Source: Gemmatimonadota bacterium (GTDB lineage: Bacteria; Gemmatimonadota; Gemmatimonadetes; Longimicrobiales; Gaopeijiaceae). From it: a stretch of DNA of 64,000 nucleotides. Where the stretch lies: the NCBI GenBank assembly GCA_041390105.1, contig JAWKQO010000001.1, positions 1,862,001 through 1,926,000 on the forward strand, written 5' to 3'. Below the pieces are notes generated by a model, which was not told the DNA's origin, made no database searches, and saw only the letters and a program-made list of their open reading frames with translations. This document shows, in pieces, positions 16,943 to 26,632 of this stretch (position 1 is its first letter; each line of letters begins with the position of its first letter). The translations under genes and the position numbers were made by a program.

Positions 16943-19900
16943 TCACCGCATCCCACCCTCCCGCGGCGGCCCGAAATCGGTGTACTTGAAGGCGCGCAGC
17001 GGCTCCACCCGCGGCCACACCATGTCCAGTGTGTTTCCATCGTACAGCTCGCCGCCTTTCATCACGTAGCGGATGGCGGTGCTGTTGCGGATGTCGTCCA
17101 ACGGATTGGCATCCAGCACCACCAAGTCCGCCACCTTCCCCACCTCGATGCTTCCAAAGTCCGCCGCCATCCCCATGCCGGTGGCCACGTTGATGGTGCC
17201 GGCCCGCAGCGCTTCGTGCGGGGTCATGCCGGTCATCTGCAGCATCCAGAGCTCCCAATGCACGGTCAGCCCGTGGACCTGCCCGTGACCGCCGGCCGCG
17301 ACGTTGCCGCCCGCACGCAGAATGGGCGCCGCGCCGGCGCCGCCCTCCAGGAAGTAGTACTCGTCCAATGCGTAGCGCTGACTGGTTCGCGATTTGTGGT
17401 CCAGCGCCTCATGGGTGAGGAAGCGCGCCAGCTTTTCGTTGGCGTGCACGTCGGTAGTCTGGTACCAGTACAGCTCGCCCTGGTAGGTGCTGGGTGATGC
17501 CACCACCAGGGTGGGCACATACATGGTGCCCGAGCGGGCGTAGAGCTGCACGACGTCGTCGTAGATGTTCACGACGTCGGTCGGTGCATGCTCGACGGCG
17601 GTGTAGCCGTCCAGCACCATGGACACCTCGCGCATCACGCCGCCGCCTTCGGCCGTGGTGTTGATGCCGAGATGGTCGGCCGCGAGCAGCATCCACTGCA
17701 TCTGGCGGCGCTGGGGCTGCATGTACTGCTTGATGGAGATGGAGCCGCGGTCCACGTAGCGCTGCACGCCGGCCAGCGCGTCCTCGAAGCGGTCGATCTT
17801 CACGGCGCGCGTGGTCTGCGACGGCCCGGTCATGAAGATCCGCGGGCCCAACATCCGACCAGCCGCGATCAACTCCCGGTAGTGGAACTGGTCGGTGGAC
17901 GCGTTCACGTCCCGCGCCATGGTCACCCCGAACGCCAGGTTCACCAGTGGCTCCGGTGCGATCTGAACCAGCACGTCCCGGGGCATGCCGCGGATGTGGG
18001 CATGGGCGTCGATCAACCCCGGGATGATGGTCTTCCCCGTGACGTCGATCACGCGGGCGCCTTCCGGAACTCGCACGGAGCCAGCAGGCCCCACCGCACC
18101 GATTCGGTTGTCGGTCACCACGACTGTCGCGTTCTCGAGGACCTCGTCCCCCCGCATGCTGACCACCCGACCACCGGTGAGCGCCACGGTCCCCTGGGGG
18201 TGCGGCATCGGCACCGTGAGGGCGATACGCAGGTTCTCGGCGCGCTGATCGAGCCCGGAGTCCGGCGCAGCGGGCCCGAACACGGGGTCCAGGGCCAGGT
18301 GCGAGAAGACATTGGCGAACACCCAGCTGAGCGTCTCGCCGCCGGCCGCCCACTTGAGGTCCTGGCCGCCGGTCCGCGTCACCCGCTGCACGGGACCGGG
18401 CCCGGAGCGCTCGGTGATCGAGACCGTCTCGGTGGTCGGTGGCAGCGCCGCCACGAAGACCTCCTCGCGCAGCGTGAACGCCAACCAGCGCCCGTCCGGC
18501 GAGGGCAGCATCTCGTCCGCACCCTCCACCTTGGCCAGCTCGCGCCGCTCCGTGCCATCCAGCCGCACCGAGACCAGAGTGCCATTGTCGGCGAAGGTGA
18601 TGCGTGACCCGTCCGCGTTGAAGCTCAGCACGTTGTCGGAGGGCGCCGAAATCACGGACTGGGCCTCCCCACCGGCGCTGGGGAGCCACTCCAGGAAACC
18701 GACGTTGCGGGTATCCCGGTTGCGCGTGGCCCCCGCATCCTCACGGATGAAGGCGATCTTGCTTCCGTCCGGGGACCAAGCCGGGTTGGCGTAGTAGGCC
18801 GGGTAGGTGGTGAGGCGTTGCGGCGCACCTCCACGGGCGGACACACGCCACACATGCCCACCCTCGGTCTCGTGCCAACTCACGAAGGCGATGCTGGAGC
18901 CATCCGGAGAAAAGGTGGGTTGGTATTGCCCGCCGCCCCCCTGGATCAGAGGCCGGGGCGTACCGGCCGGTAGATCCATGACCCAGAGCTGATTGAGCGT
19001 GCCAAAGACCAGTTGGCGCCCGTCGGGACTCCGCTGGGCGTAGCGCACGTTGCGGATGGTGAGCGAGTCGTCGCGAAACGGCATCAGGTGCTGGATGCGC
19101 GGTCCGAGCTGCTGCTCCACCTGCGCGGTGAAGGCGATAGGCCGTACCGCGTGGGTGCGTACGTCCACCTCTTGGAAGGTGCCCTTGGTCACGAACACCA
19201 CCGCGCGGCTGTCCGGTGTGAACGTGAAGCGGGTCCGGTCCTCCGGCGCCTCACGGTCGATGGGAAATGCGAGCCACTCGTCTACGTGGGTGACGAGGTT
19301 GCGGACGCGGAGCCCGCTCTTGGCATCCACGTCGGACGCATAGACCAGCCACTCCCCGTCCGGCGAGACCGCAGGCCGCGCGCCGCCGTTCGGCGTGTTG
19401 GTGATCTGGGCCACATCGCCCGTGCGGCGATCCAGTCGCAGGATCTGCGCGCGCTCGGGGATGCCGTTGCCGCGCTGCGCCGCAGTGGCCTGAGGGCCCT
19501 CCGTGCCCCGGAAGAACACGTAGCGCCCGTCCGCTCCCCAGCGGAACCCACCTCCCTGCGCGTCCTCGGACAGGGCGATCCCCCGGCCGCCGTCCACATG
19601 CACGAGCCACGCCTGCCGTCCGGTGTTGGAGGTGTCCTCGTCGTTCCTGCGGACCAGGATGTACTCGCCGTCCGGAGACCACTCCGGGTCGTCGTAGTGG
19701 AGGTTGCCCCGATCGTTGGTCACCGCCTGCGGGTCGGACCCGTCCGCAGCGATCGTCCAGAGGTTCTCGTTGCCACTCCGGTCGCTCACGAACAGGATGC
19801 GGCTCCCGTCCGGGGAGAACACCGGCTGGAGGTCCATCGCCATTCCGCTGGTCAGCCGGGTGGCGGCCCCACCCGCGCGGGGCACGGTGTAGAGGTCACC

Positions 19901-20140
19901 CAGCAGATCGAACAGGATGGTCTGCCCGTCGGGCGAGACGTCCACGTTCATCTGGGTGCCTTCGCTGACCTCGAATGAAAGCGTCCGCGTGGGCGCGATG
20001 CAGAGGCTGTCACAGGCGGTTCCCTGCCGGGCCGTCCGGTCCTGCTGAGCTTGGATCGGGGGCGCCACGAGCAGCGCGGCGAGCGTAGCGAGAAGGGTCA
20101 GAGGCAGGGTGATCGGATGGGCGAGATCCGGGCGCGGCAT
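16943..20140 (-). CDS. Secreted beta-propeller (PD40)/amidohydrolase fusion, copy 2
   Basis: A 1065-residue paralogue of the other two fusions. The start at 20140 has GAGGAGCC upstream and gives a clean signal peptide (LLATLAALLVAPPIQAQQ). The frame is open far upstream, but that part is antisense to the SDR-ankyrin gene and has no signal. The propeller holds many SPDG strands (MNVDVSPDGQTILFDLLGDLYTV, FSPDGSRILFVSDRSGNENLW), covering ~60-650. The hydrolase part begins near GTVALTGGRVVSMRGDEVLENATVVV; IIPGLIDAHAHI holds the HxH pair around residue 710, then NLAFGVTMARDV, and at the end AAGGHGQVHGLTVHWELW and GSIEVGKVADLVVLDANPL. It ends convergently with the GGDEF gene. The exported location and metal site imply extracytoplasmic hydrolysis; the substrate is unknown. 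Confidence 0.93.
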   Translation of the reverse strand: MPRPDLAHPITLPLTLLATLAALLVAPPIQAQQDRTARQGTACDSLCIAPTRTLSFEVSEGTQMNVDVSPDGQTILFDLLGDLYTVPRAGGAATRLTSGMAMDLQPVFSPDGSRILFVSDRSGNENLWTIAADGSDPQAVTNDRGNLHYDDPEWSPDGEYILVRRNDEDTSNTGRQAWLVHVDGGRGIALSEDAQGGGFRWGADGRYVFFRGTEGPQATAAQRGNGIPERAQILRLDRRTGDVAQITNTPNGGARPAVSPDGEWLVYASDVDAKSGLRVRNLVTHVDEWLAFPIDREAPEDRTRFTFTPDSRAVVFVTKGTFQEVDVRTHAVRPIAFTAQVEQQLGPRIQHLMPFRDDSLTIRNVRYAQRSPDGRQLVFGTLNQLWVMDLPAGTPRPLIQGGGGQYQPTFSPDGSSIAFVSWHETEGGHVWRVSARGGAPQRLTTYPAYYANPAWSPDGSKIAFIREDAGATRNRDTRNVGFLEWLPSAGGEAQSVISAPSDNVLSFNADGSRITFADNGTLVSVRLDGTERRELAKVEGADEMLPSPDGRWLAFTLREEVFVAALPPTTETVSITERSGPGPVQRVTRTGGQDLKWAAGGETLSWVFANVFSHLALDPVFGPAAPDSGLDQRAENLRIALTVPMPHPQGTVALTGGRVVSMRGDEVLENATVVVTDNRIGAVGPAGSVRVPEGARVIDVTGKTIIPGLIDAHAHIRGMPRDVLVQIAPEPLVNLAFGVTMARDVNASTDQFHYRELIAAGRMLGPRIFMTGPSQTTRAVKIDRFEDALAGVQRYVDRGSISIKQYMQPQRRQMQWMLLAADHLGINTTAEGGGVMREVSMVLDGYTAVEHAPTDVVNIYDDVVQLYARSGTMYVPTLVVASPSTYQGELYWYQTTDVHANEKLARFLTHEALDHKSRTSQRYALDEYYFLEGGAGAAPILRAGGNVAAGGHGQVHGLTVHWELWMLQMTGMTPHEALRAGTINVATGMGMAADFGSIEVGKVADLVVLDANPLDDIRNSTAIRYVMKGGELYDGNTLDMVWPRVEPLRAFKYTDFGPPREGGMR

Positions 20141-20290
20141 TCGTGGCTCCTCGATCAGAGGGTCGGGCACGAGCTGACCCGGGCAACCTAGACGGACCGG
20201 CCCAGGGGCGCAGGAGGCCGCGGCACGCCGTCGACTGGTAGATTCAGGGAGTCCGCCCCCTTCGCTCCCCACTGTCGAAGGTGCTAGACC

Positions 20291-21754
20291 ATGTGCACCA
20301 CCGATAGCGCTTCCACCCCCGCGCCCGTACCCGGCTTGATGCTGCTGAGTTTGGCCTTCCTCCTCGCGCCGTCTCCGGCGATCACACAGCAGCCGCCCGC
20401 AGAGGCCACCCGGAGAGCACCCGCCGTGCTCGTCACCGGCGCCAGCTCCGGGATTGGGCTGCGGACCACGGAACTCCTCTCTCAGAACGGCTTCCACGTG
20501 TACGCCGGGGCACGCGACCCGGCGGATCTGGAACGCCTGGATGCCATGACCAACGTCACGTCGGTGCGCCTTGACGTGACCGTCCCAGCGGAGATCGACG
20601 CGGCGGCAGACCGCATCCGACGCGAAGGCCGAGGCCTGTTCGGGCTGATCAACAACGCGGGAGTCGCCGTCATGGGACCGCTCATCGAGACGAGCGAGGC
20701 CGACTTGGCTTTCCAGCTCGACGTGAACCTGCTCGGCCCCTACCGCGTCACCAGGGCGGTCGCGGATCTGCTGATCGAAAGCGGGGGACGCATTCTGAAC
20801 GTCAGTTCGATCGCCGGCATCGTGTCGGGGCCCTTCAACGGGGCGTACAGCATGAGCAAACACGGCATCGAGGCCTACACCGACGCCCTGTCTGCGGAGC
20901 TGGCTCGCTTCGGCATCACGGTCGGCGCCGTGGAACCCGGCAACTACAAGTCGCAGATCGTCGCATCCATGGTCGAGCGGATGGAGCGCACAGGGTATTC
21001 GGCGGAGGGCTCCCGCTACGGATCGATGCGCGACTTGATCGCCGGGCCCCTGGACCGCTCACAGTACCCGGAGCCCAACGCAGTCGCCGAGGCCGCCCTG
21101 CACTTCTTCACCAGCCCCGCTCCCAAGCACCGCTACATGGTCGTGCCGAACCAGGGCGAGGCCGAGCTGACCATCCGCCAGGCCCTGCTGGAACTCGTGC
21201 AGTTGAACGAGGCACACCCCTTCTCCTACACGCGAGACGAGTTGGTGCAGATGTTGGACGACGCGACGGGCAGCATGCGCCCCGCGGCTCCCGCGCCGGC
21301 ACCGGCGGATGACATCCACGGGGCGGTGGTCGCCGGGGACCTGGAGGCCGTGCAGCGGTACATCGAGGGCGGTGGCGATCTCGACGCCAAGGACGCCTCC
21401 GGCGGATCGAGTCCGCTGATCCTTGCCGCGGTGTTCGGACGCCCGCGGATCGCCCGGGCGCTCATCGGGGCCGGTGCGGACGTGGACCAACAGAACAGCG
21501 ACGGATCCACGGCGCTCTTGACCGCTGCACTCCTGTGCCGCTCCGAGATCGTCGATGCGTTGCTGGAGGCGGGTGCGGACAGGACCATCCGCAACGCGAA
21601 CGGATCGACCCCGCTCGACGTCGTCTCGGTGCCCTTCGAGGCGGTCGTTCCCATCTATGACTTCCTCGGAGCCGCGCTGGGTCCGTACGGCCTGGAGCTG
21701 GACTACGATCGACTCAGGGAGGCCCGACCGCGGATCGCCGAGCGGCTGCGCTAG
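20291..21754 (+). CDS. Short-chain dehydrogenase fused to ankyrin repeats, with signal peptide
   Basis: A 487-residue fusion. Residues ~15-34 form an apparent signal peptide (LMLLSLAFLLAPSPAITQQ). The SDR domain (~44-310) has every classical motif: VTGASSGIG (48-56), LINNAGV (119-125), the Ser of LNVSSIAG (~172), and Tyr186-x3-Lys190 in GAYSMSKHG. It is therefore probably an active NAD(P)-dependent oxidoreductase. After a Pro/Ala linker (~329-340), about three to four ankyrin repeats follow (GDLEAVQRYIEGGGDLDAKD, GSSPLILAAVFGRPRIARALIGAGADVDQQ, GSTALLTAALL). I know of no standard family with this combination. It is divergent from the second amidohydrolase fusion, and its stop overlaps the opposing TolB/TPR gene by 4 bp. 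Confidence 0.88.
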   Translation: MCTTDSASTPAPVPGLMLLSLAFLLAPSPAITQQPPAEATRRAPAVLVTGASSGIGLRTTELLSQNGFHVYAGARDPADLERLDAMTNVTSVRLDVTVPAEIDAAADRIRREGRGLFGLINNAGVAVMGPLIETSEADLAFQLDVNLLGPYRVTRAVADLLIESGGRILNVSSIAGIVSGPFNGAYSMSKHGIEAYTDALSAELARFGITVGAVEPGNYKSQIVASMVERMERTGYSAEGSRYGSMRDLIAGPLDRSQYPEPNAVAEAALHFFTSPAPKHRYMVVPNQGEAELTIRQALLELVQLNEAHPFSYTRDELVQMLDDATGSMRPAAPAPAPADDIHGAVVAGDLEAVQRYIEGGGDLDAKDASGGSSPLILAAVFGRPRIARALIGAGADVDQQNSDGSTALLTAALLCRSEIVDALLEAGADRTIRNANGSTPLDVVSVPFEAVVPIYDFLGAALGPYGLELDYDRLREARPRIAERLR

Positions 21755-23514
21755 CGCTCGAGATCCGTGGGGTCCGGCCTGGGAAGGCCGACCTGATCCA
21801 GCAGCTCAAGGAAGCGTGGCTGGTCGTACAGAGGCGTCCATCCGCGCAGTTGCGTGGCGTGGTACGACCGGGCGTCCACCAGGAAGCGCGCGTCCTCCAG
21901 CGCGCCCTCGTCGTCGTCGATGAGCATGTGGAACAGGCCGGTCAGCGCACGGGCGTCGGGATCCGTCACCTCACGCTTCAGCAGCTCGAGAAGTCTGGCG
22001 ACTCGATCCCGGCTCCGAGGGTCTCCGACCGACCGGTAGAGCGGCATGATGCTGTCCGCCTGCTTCAGCCCGTACGCCTCCCACAGCTCCTTGGCAACCG
22101 ATCCCGACTCCTCGTAGCGGGACTCCAACAACAAGAGGATCGAAAGCGCAAAGCGTGCGGGCGAATGACCGGGATTCGCGGCGAGGAAGTCCTCGACCAG
22201 GCGCTCGGGCTCCTCGAGGCTCTCCCATTGCGTGGAGGCCAGAGCCGCGTTGGTGGCGCTCCAGGACAGAGGGTCCAGGGCCATCCCCTTCTCTGCCTGG
22301 ATCCGCGCTTCCTCACTTCGGCCCACGGCATGGAGCAGATCGCTGTACCAACCCCGGGTCTCGGCGTCGTTCGGATTCAGCATGATGGCGCGCTGTAGCT
22401 CGCTTTCCGCTTCGGTCCAATCCCAATCGTACGCGAAGGCGATGTACCCCAATGCCGCGTGGGCCTCCGCCAGATCCGGGTTCATGGCCAGCGCCACCGT
22501 CGCCTCGCGGCGAGCGATGGCGAACTGCTGCGGTGCCGGCCGGTCTTCGAAGATCGGAAGGAGCATGTGCGCCTGGGCCAGTCCCGCGTGTGCGAGCGCG
22601 AAGGTGGAGTCCTCTGCAGCCGCCGCCTCGAAGAACCCGATCGCTTCCAGCATGGAAGGACCCCAGCGCGTCATCCACCTCGTGCGGCCCGCTTGATAGA
22701 GCTCATAGGCCGTCAGGTCGAGGGTCGGAGGTCGGGTGATCCGGTCCAGCTCGTCGCCGGTGACCGTGGCTCCGATGGCACCGGCCACCTGTTGGGCAAT
22801 GTCGATCTGGATATCGAGGATGTTGGCCAGCGTCAGGTCCCGATCGTAGTCGTCGGCCCAGACCTGTACGCCCCGGGCGTCGAGCAACTGGAAGATCACG
22901 CGGATCCTCGGGGCGGATCGCTGCACGGTGCATTCGCCCACGTAGTCGACAGCCAGATCCGAAGCGATCTCCGACGTCGTTCTCCCGGTCTCTCCGTAGC
23001 GCAGAACCGACGTGCGACCGATGGACTCGAGAGACGACACCTTCTGCAGCTTCAAGAGGATTTCGTCGTGCAGCCCGGAGGCGCGGTAGGGGTCCTGCGC
23101 GTCGGGGCTCTGGTTCGTGCACGGGAGCACCGCCACGCGCGGGAGGCCTGACGTCCGCGCCGTTGGTGAAGGCGCCCCCGCGCCCGACGCCGGCGGACCG
23201 GGCGCGAAAACGGAGAGCGCCACCCCCGCGGCGAGGGCCAGGCCTGCGACCAGCAGCAGCTCGGGCCCGCTGACTCTCTGACGACCCTTCTCGCCGTGGT
23301 ACCACGCCACCACGAGGGTGAGGAAGAATCCAGCCACGGCCAGGATGGCCGCCCCTCGCGGGATGGCGGAGGACCAGAAGAACTGGGCGCTGGCGAAGTC
23401 GATGATCTCGAGGACCGCCCAAGCCGCCGCCAGGTAGGCCAGCGACCATTGGACCAGGGCCCGCTCCTTGATGCGGCGCAGGATCGACGGAGTGCGCTCC
23501 TGTGGCTCGGTCAT
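21751..23514 (-). CDS. Membrane protein with TolB-like (FlgO-type) domain and TPR repeats
   Basis: A 587-residue protein. The start at 23514 begins MTEPQERTPSILRRIKERALVQWSLAYLAAAWAVLEI. The family pattern is a short cytoplasmic head, then a helix with AAWAVLEIIDF, and here two more helices (~45-65 and 78-98). Residues ~120-260 are a TolB_N/FlgO-like domain: LPRVAVLPCTNQSPDAQDPYRASGLHDEILLKL, then IGRTSVLRYGETGRTTSEIASDLAVDYVGECTVQ. This is the domain seen in many proteins that combine adenylate-cyclase or serine/threonine-kinase heads with TPRs, but no such catalytic head is present here. Residues ~280-580 are TPR-like helices (FALAHAGLAQAH, AEAHAALGYIAFAY). The role is probably scaffolding or signalling; partners are unknown. 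Confidence 0.85.
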   Translation of the reverse strand: MTEPQERTPSILRRIKERALVQWSLAYLAAAWAVLEIIDFASAQFFWSSAIPRGAAILAVAGFFLTLVVAWYHGEKGRQRVSGPELLLVAGLALAAGVALSVFAPGPPASGAGAPSPTARTSGLPRVAVLPCTNQSPDAQDPYRASGLHDEILLKLQKVSSLESIGRTSVLRYGETGRTTSEIASDLAVDYVGECTVQRSAPRIRVIFQLLDARGVQVWADDYDRDLTLANILDIQIDIAQQVAGAIGATVTGDELDRITRPPTLDLTAYELYQAGRTRWMTRWGPSMLEAIGFFEAAAAEDSTFALAHAGLAQAHMLLPIFEDRPAPQQFAIARREATVALAMNPDLAEAHAALGYIAFAYDWDWTEAESELQRAIMLNPNDAETRGWYSDLLHAVGRSEEARIQAEKGMALDPLSWSATNAALASTQWESLEEPERLVEDFLAANPGHSPARFALSILLLLESRYEESGSVAKELWEAYGLKQADSIMPLYRSVGDPRSRDRVARLLELLKREVTDPDARALTGLFHMLIDDDEGALEDARFLVDARSYHATQLRGWTPLYDQPRFLELLDQVGLPRPDPTDLER

Positions 23515-23754
23515 GGTTCGCTCGAACCTCGTGCTGTGCCGGCCCCCTGACTCTCGCAAGGGTAGCGCCGGCCTGGCCCGATCTCAAACCGTCGCGGACC
23601 GCGAACCTTCCAGAGACCGGGGCACCTACGAACTTCAGATCCACGCCAGGGCAGGCGCTCTTGACCAGCCACGCCGCTGTCCGAACCTTCGCCAAGAGCG
23701 CTCCGCATCGGCGGGTGCCCACCCACCCTCGCGGCCCGACTCCGAGGTGGTAGC

Positions 23755-25719
23755 ATGCTCGATCCCCGCGCAGGTCTTTTCCTCCTGGCGACTCTAGCGC
23801 TGGCGTCCCCCCAGGTCGCCGGCGCCCAGGCTCGCAGCCGGGGCGACCAATGCACGGATCCCATCATCCTGCAGGGCCTCTCACGCCTCGCCCAGTCGTC
23901 TACACCGCTCCTCTACGACGGCGTGGCCGACTTGCGCCGACAGCCAGCCACTCCCGTCTCGTTCTCCGCTACGCCCGGTTGCGTGCTGCTCTCCGCGCAA
24001 TTGGTCGAGCGCGGCGGGCAGTATTCCGTGGAGAGCGCAGCGCCTGTGGCCGTGTCGGGGCCGATGAGGGATCGTTCGCGGGTGGTGCCACCGATGGTCG
24101 CAGCCGCGACGCAGGTGCTGCGGGAGCTGATCAACCAGGATGTCTTTCCCCGCGCTCCCGACGGTACCGGTCGCTACGCGGTGGCCGTTCCCCTCAACAC
24201 GGCGCACGCGCTCTACCAGGGCCATCCCACCGTAACGCCTCGAGTGGCCCCCGACGTGTCGGATGCACCACGCACATTGGCCGATCGCGGCTTTCCGGAT
24301 GCGCGACTCCTCTCGGCGCGCCCAGGCCTCGCAGTCTATCAGCTCGCGGAACGGGGAGAGTGGCTCTACCTGGCGGTAGTGCGGGACATCGCTCCGAACG
24401 AGCCCATCCTCGACTTCCAGGACGCCCAGGGGCGGTCCGGAACGGTCCAGCGCTACGGGTCCGTAACCCGGCGCCGGTTCCTGGAAGAGATCGTGCCCCT
24501 CATCAGATCCTCCACCCGCCGCGCCCAGGCCGTCGACGTGTGGACGTACGCCACGGATGTCCACGTGCCCAGCCCGGCAGAATCGAGCTTCGCGTTCGCA
24601 CGGGCCCGCCATCCAGTCACGGGCCGCGACGACGTGGAGATGCCCATCCAGATCGAGTCTTGGCAGGGCATCCGCCGGAGCGCCGCCGAGCCGTTCAGTT
24701 GGGACGACCGCAACAGCATGGGTGTGCGGGGAGCCAGGACGAACACCATCGCCGCCATCCAAGCGTTGTATGAGCGCGATGAGGTCCGAGCCGAGGCGGC
24801 GCGGCAGGTGTTGGCCGAGCGGGACGCACAGGAGGACGCTGATCGGCGGGAGCGCGCGGCGGAGCGAGCCGCGCACGAGGTGCTGAAGTCTCGCGCCTAT
24901 GCGGCCGCGGGCCTCGACTACCGCGAGGACGGGTATTGGCAGCGCTACCGAATGGCCGCCGAGATCCGGGCCATCCACGAAGGGGAATTCCCCGGAGCGC
25001 GGCAGGCTTGGGAGTTCGGGCGCATCTACAAGTTCGTGATCGGCAACTACTCGGCGCGGTGTCGCTCCTACATCCCCCGCGTCGGGGCGTTTATATGGAT
25101 CCAGACCTGGACTCGCAGGGACCCCAACGGGTGGGAGTGGATCACCGACCAGGACACCACCTACGTGCACCCCGACTTCATCCAGCCCTACCGTTGGTGG
25201 GACGAGGACTCGCCGCTCGCGTTGGTCGATGTGCCATCCGGGTTGACCGACCCGGACGCGTTGGGGCCGAACCGTTCGGGACAGGTTGGCGGACTCGAGG
25301 CAGTCGCGCTGTTGACCCGTACCAGCGTGGCGCTCCGCCAGGACATGGACGTGCTGTTCGACGGGGGCTGCGAGAACCCGATCCTTGATCAGGTGATGGA
25401 GAACATGCGCCGGTTGGCGTTGTTCTTGCCCACCTTGCAGGCCGAACACGTACCGGAGGCCCTGCCCGATCCTGCGCGGCCCACGCTCACCTTTGGCGAG
25501 TCCTGCGAGCGCTACATCGACGATGGCGGCTTCCTGGTGGACAGGGATTGGTGTCCTTGTCTGGAAGAGGTGCTCGTCCCCAAGACCACGATCGGAGAGC
25601 GCTGGGGCTACATCGGCGACTACATCCGGTTCTGGCGGCGTGTGCACGACGTGCCCGACGGTGGGCCCGACGACCCCGATTGGGCGTTGTACGAACCGGC
25701 GAATGCGTGTCGGCGCTGA
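23755..25719 (+). CDS. Large secreted protein of unknown function
   Basis: A 654-residue protein. The start at 23755 has GAGGTGG upstream; residues 1-25 form a signal peptide (LFLLATLALASPQVAGAQ). I recognise no domain. The first ~330 residues read as mixed alpha/beta (VLLSAQLVERGGQYSVE, YAVAVPLNTAHALYQG). Residues ~340-400 are a highly charged, probably coiled-coil helix with Arg/Glu/Ala repeats (ERDAQEDADRRERAAERAAHEVLK). The remainder has many Trp/Tyr/Asp and several Cys (DGGCENPILDQ, SCERYIDDGG, DWCPCLEE, ANACRR) that could form disulphides. It has no membrane segment after the signal. It is followed after 28 bp by the DinB gene on the same strand, which may be co-transcribed. Confidence 0.75.
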   Translation: MLDPRAGLFLLATLALASPQVAGAQARSRGDQCTDPIILQGLSRLAQSSTPLLYDGVADLRRQPATPVSFSATPGCVLLSAQLVERGGQYSVESAAPVAVSGPMRDRSRVVPPMVAAATQVLRELINQDVFPRAPDGTGRYAVAVPLNTAHALYQGHPTVTPRVAPDVSDAPRTLADRGFPDARLLSARPGLAVYQLAERGEWLYLAVVRDIAPNEPILDFQDAQGRSGTVQRYGSVTRRRFLEEIVPLIRSSTRRAQAVDVWTYATDVHVPSPAESSFAFARARHPVTGRDDVEMPIQIESWQGIRRSAAEPFSWDDRNSMGVRGARTNTIAAIQALYERDEVRAEAARQVLAERDAQEDADRRERAAERAAHEVLKSRAYAAAGLDYREDGYWQRYRMAAEIRAIHEGEFPGARQAWEFGRIYKFVIGNYSARCRSYIPRVGAFIWIQTWTRRDPNGWEWITDQDTTYVHPDFIQPYRWWDEDSPLALVDVPSGLTDPDALGPNRSGQVGGLEAVALLTRTSVALRQDMDVLFDGGCENPILDQVMENMRRLALFLPTLQAEHVPEALPDPARPTLTFGESCERYIDDGGFLVDRDWCPCLEEVLVPKTTIGERWGYIGDYIRFWRRVHDVPDGGPDDPDWALYEPANACRR

Positions 25720-25747
25720 CCGCAGCCTTCAACTCCTCGGGTCCCTG

Positions 25748-26263
25748 ATGCTTGACTTCGCCCAAGACCTCCGGACCACCGTCGAGCACGCCAGCACGGT
25801 TCTCTCGGCCATGCCCCCAGGAGTCGGCACCCGTCGCCCCGGCCCAGGCAAGTGGTCTCCAATCGAGATTCTCGGCCACCTGATCGATTCCGCCTCCAAT
25901 AACCACCAGCGCTTCGTGCGCGCCCAGTTCCGCGAGGACCTCAGCTTCGATGGCTACGCCCAAGACGAGTGGGTGACGGCACAGTCCTACCGGGCGGCCA
26001 CCTGGAGCGAGGTCGTCGATCTCTGGCGCGCGTTCAATTTGCACCTGGCGCATGTCATGGAGCAGACGCCCACCGCGGAGCTGCGGCGACCGCGCGCCGA
26101 CCACAATCTGCATCAGATCGGCTGGGAGTTGGTCTCTCCCGACGAACCAACGACGCTCGAGTACTTCATGCGCGACTATGTGGGCCACCTCAAGCACCAC
26201 CTCCAGCAGATCGACCCGGGACTCTGTGATCCACCGCGGTCTCAACGCGCCCCGAACGCGTAG
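25748..26263 (+). CDS. DinB family protein (DinB_2-type metal-binding four-helix bundle)
   Basis: A 171-residue protein of the DinB/YfiT-like superfamily, four-helix bundles with a metal site of three His that include mycothiol- or bacillithiol-dependent transferases. Helix 2 carries GKWSPIEILGHLIDSASNNHQRF (conserved Trp and His near 44), and the last helix carries YVGHLKHHLQQI with the two further His ligands. The motif W-S-x-x-E-x-x-x-H-L is the usual DinB_2 signature. The start at 25748 is the first ATG after the preceding gene and fits the family length. No ribosome site stands out. Substrate unknown; members often serve in thiol-dependent detoxification. Confidence 0.88.
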   Translation: MLDFAQDLRTTVEHASTVLSAMPPGVGTRRPGPGKWSPIEILGHLIDSASNNHQRFVRAQFREDLSFDGYAQDEWVTAQSYRAATWSEVVDLWRAFNLHLAHVMEQTPTAELRRPRADHNLHQIGWELVSPDEPTTLEYFMRDYVGHLKHHLQQIDPGLCDPPRSQRAPNA

Positions 26264-26281
26264 AAGCTGAGGGCGGCACCC

Positions 26282-26515
26282 GTGGCGTTCGGGATCCCAC
26301 TCCTGTTCCTGGTACTGCTCGCGGTTGCCGCGATGCGGCGCCGCCAGCGCCACGGCGCCGCTCGGCCCGGCCTCGATGCCGATCACATCCGTCGCATCGT
26401 CGAAGACGGTGTGCTCAGCTACGAACCGGATGAGCCGCTCGACGAGGCCGAGATTGCCGAGGCCGAAGAAGAGTTCTGGGAGGACGAGCGGTGGGATGAA
26501 GCGGAGGAGTGGTGA
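26282..26515 (+). CDS. Small membrane-anchored acidic protein
   Basis: A 77-residue protein starting at GTG 26282, 18 bp after the DinB stop, with a purine-rich GAGGG upstream. One N-terminal membrane helix (residues ~2-18, FGIPLLFLVLLAVAAM) is followed by a basic stop-transfer patch (RRRQRHGAAR). The C-terminal half is very acidic (EPDEPLDEAEIAEAEEEFWEDERWDEAEEW). The charge pattern and tight spacing argue for a real gene, but no family or function is recognised. It may be translated together with DinB. Confidence 0.6.
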   Translation: MAFGIPLLFLVLLAVAAMRRRQRHGAARPGLDADHIRRIVEDGVLSYEPDEPLDEAEIAEAEEEFWEDERWDEAEEW

Positions 26516-26632
26516 GGGGAGACGTGAGCCGCTGGCGACCCATCCGCGATACGTCGTCGGATCATCGGCTGACCGCCGCCTCGTATGCCGCTGCGGCGGA
26601 CGCCCCCGTTCAAGGCAGACCACTGCCGCGCG

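Noticed and set aside
20141..20863. Extension of the second propeller/amidohydrolase gene to 20863
   Set aside because: That region is antisense to the SDR-ankyrin gene; the ATG at 20140 has a ribosome site and a signal peptide.
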